Positions 1-8,900 of a DNA stretch of 64,000 nucleotides are shown piece after piece. Source of the DNA: Bacillus bingmayongensis (GTDB lineage Bacteria; Bacillota; Bacilli; Bacillales; Bacillaceae_G); contig NZ_JH921521.1 of NCBI RefSeq assembly GCF_000299035.1, forward strand, positions 5,001 to 69,000. The letters run 5' to 3'. Numbering within the stretch: position 1 is the first letter of the stretch; every line of letters starts with the position of its first letter. The translations under genes and the position numbers were made by a program. The notes under the pieces are model-generated. The model was not told where the DNA came from, searched no databases, and saw only the letters and a program-made list of their open reading frames with translations.

Positions 1-24
1 GTCGACCTCTTTCTTTATTATATA

Positions 25-459
25 TTACGCCTTATGACACTCTGGACATACGCCATAAATTTCTAAACGATGACTATTAATAACGAAGCCCGTTGTTTTT
101 GCAGCTTCATCTTCAAGTTTTTCCAAACCTTCATAAGGAAAATCAACAATCTTACCACAGTTTTCACAAATCACATGGTAATGCTGACTTGTAACATAAT
201 CAAATCTACTTGAAGCGTCTCCATAAGTTAGTTCCTTAACAAGACCAACCTCTTTAAATACACGTAAGTTATTATAGACAGTTGCAACGCTCATATTTGG
301 AAACTTACCTTCTAACGCTTTATAAATTTCATCCGCTGTTGGGTGCGTCATAGATTCCACAAGGTACTCTAAAATAGCATGACGCTGTGGAGTAATGCGT
401 ACACCCGTATTTTTCAGCATTTCTAGCGCTTCTTTTAATTCTTCTTTGACCACCGTCAT
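25..459 (-). CDS. perR: Peroxide-responsive repressor PerR (Fur family)
   Basis: Metal-dependent DNA-binding repressor of peroxide-stress genes. The 144-residue protein has a winged-helix domain (about 20-85, with [12 protein letters not shown] as recognition helix) and a dimerisation domain with the structural zinc site as two CxxC pairs (CENC 98-101, CPEC 138-141). His-39 and the HYH at 93-95 lie where PerR proteins bind the regulatory metal. Sequence matches recalled B. subtilis PerR over nearly its whole length, and the bcp neighbour is the same. A PerR-box-like site at 488-502 lies just upstream, suggesting autoregulation. Start: ATG at 459 is only one base from GGGGTG, so a GTG at 453 (7 bases from it) is the better-spaced start. 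Confidence 0.95.
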   Translation of the reverse strand: MTVVKEELKEALEMLKNTGVRITPQRHAILEYLVESMTHPTADEIYKALEGKFPNMSVATVYNNLRVFKEVGLVKELTYGDASSRFDYVTSQHYHVICENCGKIVDFPYEGLEKLEDEAAKTTGFVINSHRLEIYGVCPECHKA

Positions 460-487
460 GCACCCCGATTCTATACGGATTATTATT

Positions 488-502
488 TTATAATTCTTAT
501 AA
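488..502 (-). promoter_or_regulatory. PerR-box-like operator upstream of perR
   Basis: TTATAATTCTTATAA is a 7-1-7 inverted repeat that differs at one position from the PerR box consensus TTATAATNATTATAA. It sits about 30 bases upstream of the perR start, the place expected for an autoregulatory operator. Seen in sequence; function inferred from the B. subtilis paradigm. Confidence 0.7.
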
Positions 503-615
503 AGAGTGTACTCCTTTTCTTGTCAATCGTCAATATTTCTACTATAACTATGTAGTTTATTTTTCACCTAACCTTATTCTTATGTATGTTTGTCCTATCT
601 TTATACATTTACATA

Positions 616-641
616 GAAAAAAGTGCGAAATAATCGCACTT
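616..641 (-). terminator. Rho-independent terminator after bcp
   Basis: Read on the minus strand: an 8-bp stem AAGTGCGA / TCGCACTT with a 5-base loop, followed by TTTTTTC. It lies about 130 bases past the bcp stop, beyond the larger hairpin at 657-720. Confidence 0.7.
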
Positions 642-656
642 GGAATACTATCATCT

Positions 657-720
657 GAGGAGGTATGCCCTACCCTTTTAATGTATGAAACATCAGCAAA
701 AGGGTATAGGCATATGCCTC
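657..720. repeat. Long imperfect hairpin in perR-bcp intergenic region
   Basis: Inverted repeat with arms GAGG/CCTC, TATGCC/GGCATA and TACCCTTTT/AAAAGGGTA separated by small bulges; loop about 18 bases. There is no T-run, so it is not a plain terminator. It may be a small mobile palindromic repeat or an RNA structure at the 3' end of the bcp transcript. An open frame across it (582-785) looks accidental. Confidence 0.55.
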
Positions 721-770
721 ATAGTACTTACATCATAATGAATTTCTTTAATTCTTGCTCATGCAGAACC

Positions 771-1226
771 TTAATTCAAATGTGAAAGGACGTCTTCAAT
801 ATGTCCTTTTACCTTTACTTTTCGCCATTCTTTTTCCAGTTCACCATCTTTATTAATAAGAAACGTAGATCTTTCAATTCCCATGTACTCTTTTCCAAAA
901 TTCTTTTTCAACTTCCATACATCATATAGTTCTGCCACTTTATGATCTTCATCTACTAAAAGTACGAATGGCAAATCATGCTTTTCAATAAATTTCAAAT
1001 GCCTATTCGCTGGATCTGGACTTACACCAAGTATAACCGTATCTTTTTCTTGGAATAACCCATATGCGTCACGGAAATCACACGCTTCTGTTGTACATCC
1101 TGGTGTCATATCTTTCGGATAAAAATATAGCACTACATTTTTTCCGTGAAAATCCGATAGTTTAATCTGCTCTCCGTTACTTCCTTCTAGTGTAAAATCC
1201 GGTGCCATTTCTCCTACTACGACCAT
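771..1226 (-). CDS. bcp: Thiol peroxidase / peroxiredoxin Bcp
   Basis: AhpC/TSA-fold peroxiredoxin reducing hydrogen peroxide and organic peroxides with thioredoxin-type donors; cytosolic. Peroxidatic Cys-44 lies in PGCTTEAC and Cys-49 is the likely resolving residue of the PrxQ/Bcp type; the preceding [11 protein letters not shown] is family-typical. Length 151 residues fits. Start ATG at 1226 is chosen because AAGGAG is 8 bases upstream; an in-frame GTG three codons earlier overlaps that site. It neighbours perR, as ygaF does in B. subtilis, consistent with a peroxide-defence role; no clear PerR box was seen directly upstream of bcp itself. Confidence 0.93.
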   Translation of the reverse strand: MVVVGEMAPDFTLEGSNGEQIKLSDFHGKNVVLYFYPKDMTPGCTTEACDFRDAYGLFQEKDTVILGVSPDPANRHLKFIEKHDLPFVLLVDEDHKVAELYDVWKLKKNFGKEYMGIERSTFLINKDGELEKEWRKVKVKGHIEDVLSHLN

Positions 1227-1270
1227 CTTTACCACTCCTTATCTTTCCTTCTACTATAACAAATGTTATC

Positions 1271-1675
1271 TTATTTTTCATTGTCTATCACGGTCCGAAC
1301 TACAAATGCAAACGGCAAAGTATATCCTATTAGCGCTTCAATAATTGCAATCCAGCGCCCAATTCCAACAGGAGTTATATCACCATATCCAACTGATAAT
1401 AAAGTAACCGCGCTAAAATATAAGCACACTTCTACTAGCTGGAAAGAATGAACATTTAAACTTTCTCCATCTTCTCTTAAGGCTGCAAATCCACTTTCTT
1501 CTAATACAACATAACTTAATCCAAATGCGATAAGCACTGTTGTATAAATTAGAAATAATGAAGTTAGATTATACAAGGAAAAGAAACGCTTCGAATCTGA
1601 GTATGAGCTCCATAATATTTGAATACTTCTTAACACAGCAATCGCTGCAATTAACAAAATAAGCCCCCATAACAT
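1271..1675 (-). CDS. Small two-helix K+ channel-like membrane protein
   Basis: About 134 residues. An N-terminal membrane helix (LILLIAAIAVL), a second hydrophobic stretch (FLIYTTVLIAFGLSYVVL), a pore loop with the potassium selectivity filter TLLSVGYGDITP, and a final helix (IAIIEALIGYTLPFAFVV) fit the Ion_trans_2 (Pfam) pore module. No ligand-binding RCK domain follows, so gating is unknown. ATG at 1675 is preferred to the upstream GTG by its spacing from GAGG. It lies between bcp and the ABC exporter on the same strand, about 45 bases past bcp's start. Confidence 0.8.
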   Translation of the reverse strand: MLWGLILLIAAIAVLRSIQILWSSYSDSKRFFSLYNLTSLFLIYTTVLIAFGLSYVVLEESGFAALREDGESLNVHSFQLVEVCLYFSAVTLLSVGYGDITPVGIGRWIAIIEALIGYTLPFAFVVRTVIDNEK

Positions 1676-1751
1676 GTCCTCCACCTCATCCTATATGTAT
1701 GAAGGCAAAGAACAATTTATCCCACAGTAGATGAAACTTGTATACCCACCG

Positions 1752-2537
1752 TTAGTTTCCCGCACCACGGTATTTCTTCACTCCAAAATTCCAAAGCGTG
1801 ATTGCAATTGTAAAACAAATCACACCAACAATCGGTGTCGCAAACGCATAACTATTCCATTCCGTCTTTCTAAGAAAATATGCAGCTGGATATACGCCAA
1901 CAAACGCAAATGGTAATACAAACGTTAAAACAAAGCGAATCACACGGTTATAAATATTTACCGGATAGCGTCCATAATTTCCTATGTTATACATCAGTGG
2001 CATAATTGAACTTTTCGCATCTGACCAAAAACCAATACTCGCGAGCGTTACAAATATCCCGCCATACACAAGCGCCCCTCCTGCTACCATGAACAAGAAA
2101 AGAAAGAAATCGTACCAATAAAAGGATAATTCAAGTTGCACTGCCGCATACCCCATTACAATAATCCCAGTAACTGCACCAATTAAAGACTCCAGTTCCA
2201 TTCGCTCTAATATAATTTGGAATAAACTATGAATTGGTCTTGTTAAAACGCGATCCATTTCTCCTTTAATAATGTACCTGTCATTAAAGTCCCATATATT
2301 AAAGAAAGAAGAAAAGATAGCAAACGGAACTAAGAAAAAGCCATAAATAAAAATAACCTCTTCACGACTCCATCCTTTTAATGCCTGCGTATGTCCAAAA
2401 ACAACAAGTATAAAAATTAAATTAACAGCTTGTAATAGTAAATCAGATAATAACCCGACAATAAAATCACCACGATACTCGAGCTTCGTTTTGATATATT
2501 GGCTTGCATATTGCAAAAACAGTTTTATATACAGCAT
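1752..2537 (-). CDS. ABC-2 type transporter permease (third gene of exporter)
   Basis: Six hydrophobic segments over 261 residues and the motif DFNDRYIIKGEMDRVLTRP typical of the ABC-2-like membrane subunits (DUF990 type) that pair with a NatA/DrrA-like ATPase. With the next two genes it forms a complete exporter of unknown substrate: ATPase, permease, permease. It begins 4 bases after the stop of the upstream permease gene; ATG at 2537 has AAGGGGG 8 bases upstream, so the longer TTG-initiated frame (2558) is rejected. Tight spacing indicates one transcript. Confidence 0.88.
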   Translation of the reverse strand: MLYIKLFLQYASQYIKTKLEYRGDFIVGLLSDLLLQAVNLIFILVVFGHTQALKGWSREEVIFIYGFFLVPFAIFSSFFNIWDFNDRYIIKGEMDRVLTRPIHSLFQIILERMELESLIGAVTGIIVMGYAAVQLELSFYWYDFFLFLFMVAGGALVYGGIFVTLASIGFWSDAKSSIMPLMYNIGNYGRYPVNIYNRVIRFVLTFVLPFAFVGVYPAAYFLRKTEWNSYAFATPIVGVICFTIAITLWNFGVKKYRGAGN

Positions 2538-2541
2538 CTCA

Positions 2542-3333
2542 TCATCCCCCTTGTACAATTAGGCGCTTTCTCGCCGTTTTCCACATCAGCACAATTGGAA
2601 CAATAAGTACGACTGCCCAAATCATTTGAAATAATAAAGCTTGATACAACTTACTTCCCTGTATTCCCTCAGAAAAAATCATACTCGGAATATAGCTGAT
2701 TGCTTGAAATGGTAAAAATACCATTGCTTTTTGTGCCCATAGAGGATAAAAACTAATGGGTAGTAATAAACCTGAAAATAAATCAATAACCACACGTTTT
2801 GCATACATAATCCCACTGTTATTAAATAAGAAAAAAGTAAGCATGCCTGTCATTAAGTTAATTTGTGTATTAATAATAAAGCTGAATATTAACGATAGGA
2901 AAAACCACAACCACGTTTGAAAATTTGTTGTAATTTGTAATGAGAATAAAAGTGTAACAATAACCATACCTGGAATAGAAAAGAATGCAAAACGGAAAAT
3001 TCCCTCTCCAAGACCTTGCATAACTTTCATTCCTAAATAGTTATATGGACGAATTAATTCAACAGCTACACGTCCCTCTTGAATTTCCATCGCAATTTCT
3101 CTGTCAATATTATTAAAATAAAAAGCGCGAGCCATCCATGCGATGGCAATGTAGGTTGTCATTTGAGAAATCGATAAACTTTCAATATTCTCTTTCCCAC
3201 TGTAAATAGCTTGCCATAAAAAATAATATGCTCCGATGTTAATTGTATAAATTAAAATCCCACTATAGTAGTTTGTTCGATAAGCAAGCATCATTAAAAA
3301 ACGAACACGAATCATTTCTATATACTTACCCAT
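2542..3333 (-). CDS. ABC-2 type transporter permease (second gene of exporter)
   Basis: 264 residues with about six membrane helices; the cytoplasmic DREIAMEIQEGRVAVELIRP segment parallels the one in its partner permease, so the two probably form a heterodimeric channel. The ATG at 3333 overlaps the ATPase stop by 8 bases and has AAGG 8 bases upstream, a translational-coupling arrangement; the longer open frame to 3387 lies inside the ATPase gene and is rejected. Substrate is not evident from sequence. Confidence 0.88.
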   Translation of the reverse strand: MGKYIEMIRVRFLMMLAYRTNYYSGILIYTINIGAYYFLWQAIYSGKENIESLSISQMTTYIAIAWMARAFYFNNIDREIAMEIQEGRVAVELIRPYNYLGMKVMQGLGEGIFRFAFFSIPGMVIVTLLFSLQITTNFQTWLWFFLSLIFSFIINTQINLMTGMLTFFLFNNSGIMYAKRVVIDLFSGLLLPISFYPLWAQKAMVFLPFQAISYIPSMIFSEGIQGSKLYQALLFQMIWAVVLIVPIVLMWKTARKRLIVQGG

Positions 3334-4339
3334 GAATGATACCTTCTTCATAAATATTACGAATAATTTCTTCTGTCGAAACTTCATTAATTTTTAAATC
3401 TTTAATTTGAAAAGCTTGAACTACTTTGGAAATGAGCATAGAAATTATTACTTCTTCATTTGGTATTTTCGCAATCCATGTATATTCTTCTTTCCCTTGC
3501 GACCAAGCTACATGATTATCTGGCATTAACATTGATAATTGTTGGTATGAAACTGGTGCAGTAAATTGAAAATGTATTTCTTTTTCTGCTCCCCACTGCG
3601 AACGAAGTTTTTCTAATGATCCATCGTACATAATGTTTCCTTCATCCAGCATAATGACGCGTTCACATAACGCTTCAATATCGGTAATATCATGCGTTGT
3701 TAATAAAATTGTTGTTTTATAACGTTCATTCATTTCTTTTAAAAACTCACGGATTTTTAATTTCACAAGAACATCTAATCCAATTGTTGGCTCATCCAAA
3801 AATAAAAGCGGTGGATTATGAATTAACGCTGCCGCTAATTCACAACGCATTCGTTGACCAAGCGATAACTTTCGTACTGGCTTATCTAACAAAGGCCCAA
3901 TATCTAGCGTTTCAATAACATGCTCCATATGTTCCTTGTACTCCGCGTCCGATACACCATAAACTTTCTTTAATAAGCGAAATGATTCTTGTACCGCAAT
4001 ATCCCACCAAAGCTGTGAGCGTTGACCAAATACAACACCAATTGTTTTCACAAATTCTTCTCGTTGTTTATGCGGATTCATACCATTTACTGTAATTTGA
4101 CCAGACGTCGGTGTTAAAATTCCAGTTAACATTTTAATTGTCGTTGATTTACCCGCACCATTTTCACCAATATAGCCAACCATTTCACCTTGTTTTACAG
4201 TAAACGAAACATCATTCACTGCTGGTACTATTTTATAATTACGATTTAATAAATCGCGAAATGCACCTTTTAAACCAGAGCGGCTTGAATATGCTGTAAA
4301 TTCTTTACGTAATCCTTGTACTTCAATTACCGATTTCAT
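3326..4339 (-). CDS. ABC transporter ATP-binding protein
   Basis: 337 residues. Walker A GENGAGKSTTIKML, signature LSLGQRMRCELAAAL, Walker B LLFLDEPTIGLD and the H-loop LLTTHDITDIEAL are all intact. The C-terminal 100 residues after the ATPase core resemble the extension seen in DrrA/NatA-type exporters. First gene of a three-gene operon running leftward; AGGGGG precedes ATG 4339. It likely energises export of a drug, lipid or similar compound; the substrate is unassigned. Confidence 0.92.
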   Translation of the reverse strand: MKSVIEVQGLRKEFTAYSSRSGLKGAFRDLLNRNYKIVPAVNDVSFTVKQGEMVGYIGENGAGKSTTIKMLTGILTPTSGQITVNGMNPHKQREEFVKTIGVVFGQRSQLWWDIAVQESFRLLKKVYGVSDAEYKEHMEHVIETLDIGPLLDKPVRKLSLGQRMRCELAAALIHNPPLLFLDEPTIGLDVLVKLKIREFLKEMNERYKTTILLTTHDITDIEALCERVIMLDEGNIMYDGSLEKLRSQWGAEKEIHFQFTAPVSYQQLSMLMPDNHVAWSQGKEEYTWIAKIPNEEVIISMLISKVVQAFQIKDLKINEVSTEEIIRNIYEEGIIHG

Positions 4340-4466
4340 AATCGGACCCCCTTCCTCGATACCACAACGAATAGTTTACCCAACTGCCATTCCTATCACA
4401 AACAATACGTCTTTTCGAAAAACATGTTAGAATAATACATAGATTTTTGTAAGGAGATGAATTGTA

Positions 4467-5762
4467 GTGAATTTCACAAAATCAGAAGCATTACATAAAG
4501 AAGCGTTAGAACATATCGTTGGTGGTGTTAACAGTCCTTCTCGTTCTTTCAAAGCAGTTGGCGGCGGTTCACCTGTTGCAATGGAACGCGGAAAGGGTGC
4601 TTATTTTTGGGATGTAGATGGTAACAAATATATCGATTATTTAGCCGCATATGGTCCAATCATTACAGGACACGCTCACCCTCACGTAACAGAAGCAATT
4701 AAAACAGCAGCTGAAAATGGTGTTTTATACGGAACACCAACAGCACTAGAAGTAAAATTTGCAAAAATGTTAAAAGAAGCAATGCCTGCTTTAGATAAAG
4801 TTCGTTTCGTAAACTCTGGTACGGAATCTGTTATGACAACAATTCGTGTGGCTCGCGCTTATACAGGTCGCACAAAAATCATGAAGTTTGCTGGTTGCTA
4901 CCATGGTCATTCAGACTTAGTGCTTGTAGCAGCTGGTTCTGGTCCTTCTACTCTTGGTACTCCTGATTCTGCTGGTGTACCGCAAAGTATTGCACAAGAA
5001 GTTATTACCGTTCCATTTAACAATGTAGAAACATTAAAAGAGGCACTAGATAAATGGGGACATGAAGTAGCAGCTATTCTTGTAGAGCCAATCGTTGGGA
5101 ACTTCGGAATTGTAGAACCGAAACCTGGCTTCCTAGAAAAAGTGAATGAGCTTGTTCACGAAGCTGGCGCACTAGTTATTTATGATGAAGTAATCACAGC
5201 TTTCCGCTTTATGTACGGCGGTGCTCAAGATTTACTTGGTGTAACACCAGATTTAACAGCACTTGGTAAAGTAATTGGCGGCGGTCTTCCAATCGGTGCA
5301 TATGGTGGTAAGAAGGAAATTATGGAACAAGTTGCACCGCTCGGCCCTGCTTATCAAGCTGGTACAATGGCTGGAAATCCAGCTTCTATGGCAGCTGGTA
5401 TTGCTTGCTTAGAAGTGCTACAACAAGAAGGGGTATACGAAAAACTAGATGAGCTTGGAGCAATGCTTGAAAAAGGTATTTTAGAACAAGCTGCAAAACA
5501 TAGTATCGATATTACAGTAAACCGTCTAAAAGGTGCTTTAACTGTATATTTCACAACAGATACAATTGAAGATTATGACGCTGCTCAAAATACAGATGGG
5601 GAAATGTTCGGTAAATTCTTCAAGCTTATGCTCAATGAAGGCATTAACTTAGCTCCATCTAAATATGAAGCTTGGTTCTTAACAACAGAACATACAAAAG
5701 AAGATATCGAATATACAATCGAAGCTGTGGGCAGAGCATTCGCTGCCTTAGCAAACGCATAA
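4467..5762 (+). CDS. hemL: Glutamate-1-semialdehyde 2,1-aminomutase
   Basis: PLP enzyme converting glutamate-1-semialdehyde to 5-aminolevulinate, the haem/tetrapyrrole precursor. Fold type I aminotransferase of 431 residues; the PLP lysine is in [18 protein letters not shown] and [10 protein letters not shown] carries the cofactor-binding Asp. N-terminal [16 protein letters not shown] is typical of HemL. B. cereus-group genomes carry two hemL-type genes; position next to the ABC genes, bcp and perR corresponds to B. subtilis gsaB. GTG start at 4467 with AAGGAG ten bases upstream. A terminator follows at 5782. Confidence 0.95.
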   Translation: MNFTKSEALHKEALEHIVGGVNSPSRSFKAVGGGSPVAMERGKGAYFWDVDGNKYIDYLAAYGPIITGHAHPHVTEAIKTAAENGVLYGTPTALEVKFAKMLKEAMPALDKVRFVNSGTESVMTTIRVARAYTGRTKIMKFAGCYHGHSDLVLVAAGSGPSTLGTPDSAGVPQSIAQEVITVPFNNVETLKEALDKWGHEVAAILVEPIVGNFGIVEPKPGFLEKVNELVHEAGALVIYDEVITAFRFMYGGAQDLLGVTPDLTALGKVIGGGLPIGAYGGKKEIMEQVAPLGPAYQAGTMAGNPASMAAGIACLEVLQQEGVYEKLDELGAMLEKGILEQAAKHSIDITVNRLKGALTVYFTTDTIEDYDAAQNTDGEMFGKFFKLMLNEGINLAPSKYEAWFLTTEHTKEDIEYTIEAVGRAFAALANA

Positions 5763-5781
5763 GAAAATACGTACTCAAAAG

Positions 5782-5812
5782 AAAAAATAGAGGCCATCCT
5801 CTATTTTTTTCT
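5782..5812 (+). terminator. Terminator after hemL
   Basis: Stem AAAATAGAGG / CCTCTATTTT with a 4-base loop and a run of T. Placed 20 bases after the hemL stop. Confidence 0.85.
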
Positions 5813-5968
5813 TTTTTCTATTTCATAAATCGCACATTAATAGTATAATTATTCATAATTATCTGTCTTATATTGAAATTCATATTAATTGTTCTGTTAT
5901 CTATAAGGCAATATACGCCTTTAATAATTAGATTATTCTTAACTTTATAACAGAGGGGGGATTGACGG

Positions 5969-8900
5969 ATGCCTAACAATACAAATAAATGGACACCGTC
6001 TTTATTTCGAAATTACGCAAATGCAGAACACGATGCGTGTGGAATCGTTTCCGTTATGGAAAAACAGAATGTGCCAACAAAAGAAAACATCGATCTTTGT
6101 ATACAATCACTTGTAAAAATGAACCATCGTGCTGGCTTTATTAATGGCGAAGGCGATGGTATTGGCGTTCATATCGACTTACCGAAAGCCCTTTGGAAAG
6201 AAAAATTAAAAAATAGCGGATATAATCCAGCGATTGTGGATCATCCCCACTTTATCGTTGGACATTTTTTTCTAAACAAAAAAGAAAATCCTAATCTTTT
6301 AAAAAACAGTATTCGTAATAAATTAAACAATAAAAACCTCACTGTTATTTTCGAAAGTGATGATGTTATAAATTCTGACGCCCTTGGTCCTCTTGGTAAA
6401 CAAGAAGAGCCTTTATTTTGGCAAATTGCCATTCTTTCAGAAACGACAAACGAACACATCGATCAAGTACTATTTTCTTTAACAATTGAAATTGAAGAAA
6501 ATACAGCAATCCATGTTGCTTCATTAAGTCACGACCATGTTGTATACAAAGTTCTTGGTGCTGGCGATACACTTGTTGCCTACTACGACGATTTACAGCA
6601 CCCACTTATTGCGTCAACAATGACACTTGGACATAATCGCTATTCTACAAATACATTATCTAATTTTTTTCGCGTGCAACCATTTAGCGTCCTTGGACAT
6701 AATGGTGAAATTAATACCATTTCCAAATTACGCGATCAAGCCGAAATGATCGATGTACCACTTACTGCTGGAGGCAGTGATTCTCAAGATTTAAACCGCA
6801 CCCTAGAAACACTTCTTGTTCACTACAAATACAGTCTATTTGAAGCAATGGATGTACTATTTCCACCAATTATTAATGAGATTAAATTATACGAACCACA
6901 TATGCAAGATTTATATACGTATATGCGTGAAGCATGGGGACACTTCGCCCAGGGACCGGCCGGTATTATTTCACGTTATAAAGATGAAGCTGTTTTTAGT
7001 GTAGATTCACTTGGTTTGCGGCCAGTTTGGAAAGTAGAAACAGAAAGTTCCTATATCTTTTCTTCTGAACCAGGTGTAGTATCACCATCTGAATACGTAG
7101 CAGAACCAAAATCACTTGCCCCTGGAGAAAAAGTAGGTTTAAAGTGGAATACACAAGGTAACCTCGTTCTCTACGAATATGAAACATATCAAGAAGAAGT
7201 ATATAACCGAATGAAACAACGCATTCATTTTTCAGATTATCATTTCAACTTATCTACTCCAGCTGTGGAAAAGATTGAAGGATTATTTTGCCTCTCTCAA
7301 GTTGAAACAGAGCAGTATGTAGCTTTCGGCTGGGATCGTGAGCATATCCAACTTCTTGAGCAAATGGCAACAAAAGGTGTTGAACCAATTCGTTCACTCG
7401 GCCATGACGCCCCTCTCGCTGCACTTGATACAGATAGACGAAACATTGCCGATTTTATAAAAGAAAGTGTTGCCGTTGTTACAAACCCAGCAATCGACCG
7501 AGACCGAGAAGTTGAGCATTTCTCTACACGTACAGTACTAGGGGAACGTCCTAGCTTATTTAGCGATCAGCAGCAAACTTTTGTTACCGAACTTTTGTCA
7601 CCAATTATATTAGAAGGTAATTTAGCACAATCGCTTTCAGAAGATTTAGAAACCCTCTCATATGAACAACTTATAAATTTATTTGCAATTCATAGCACAG
7701 TTTACAAGTTATCTGTTACATTTCTACCATCAGAAACTTTACATGATGCATTAAATCGAATTAGCGCCGAAGCTGTAACAGCTATTAAAAAAGGGGCTTC
7801 TCTGTTATTACTTGATGATGCAAAAGCTCATCAAAATGAACACTTATGGATTGATCCCCATTTGATTACAGCTAAAGTACACCAAGAACTAACCGAACAC
7901 AAATTACGCCGAAAATGCTCCATTGTGATAAGATCCGGCGCTCTCCGTTCTTTACACGATATTGTTACACTGTATGGACTAGGTGCAGATGTTATTAATC
8001 CATATTTAATGTTTGCAACCGTAAATGATGGGACAACAATACCACTTTCAAATTTATATAAGGCACTAAACAAAGGGCTTGAAAAAGTCATTTCGACTAT
8101 TGGCATCCATGAACTGCGTGGTTACGGCCGCCTCTTCTCTTCAATTGGTTTACACGAAGAAATCGCAAACATACTACAAATTACAAACTTTTTAGGATCA
8201 CACACTGTAGCATTTTCACTTGAATCTTTAGCAAAAGATGCAAAAGCTCGAGCACTTGATTATAGCAATCCAAAAGTTAGAATGAGAAAAACGTTTCATA
8301 TATTCCCTCGCATTTGGAAAGCAATTGGTGATGTGGCAAAAGGAAATGCTTACGATAATTATCGCGAGAAATTAGCTGAAGTAGAAGATAAGAATCCCAT
8401 TGCAATTCGTCACCTTGTCCAAATGAAAGAAGCAGAGCAACCAGTTCCGACTGAACACGTTTCAATTAGAGTAAAAAATCATGACTTACCATTTATTATT
8501 AGTTCGATGTCATTTGGCTCACAAAATGAAATTGCATTCCGAGCTTATGCAGAAGCAGCTGATCGCCTCAATATGATTAGTTTAAACGGTGAAGGCGGAG
8601 AAATTAAAGATATGATTGGTAAATACCCACATACACGTGGCCAACAAATTGCATCAGGGCGTTTTGGAGTGAATGCCGAACTGTTAAACTCATCAAATTT
8701 AATTGAAATCAAGATTGGGCAAGGGGCAAAACCTGGTGAAGGCGGACATTTACCTGGATCAAAGGTAACTTCTAAAATCGCAGAAGCACGTAATGCAACA
8801 ATTGGTTCGGACTTGATTTCTCCTTCCAATAACCATGATATTTACTCGATTGAAGATTTAGCACAAATTATTACCGAAATTAAAACAGCCAATCAACATG

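Noticed and set aside
582-785. 67-residue open frame in the perR-bcp gap
   Set aside because: No RBS, crosses a hairpin and the bcp terminator, and lacks coding-type codon pattern.
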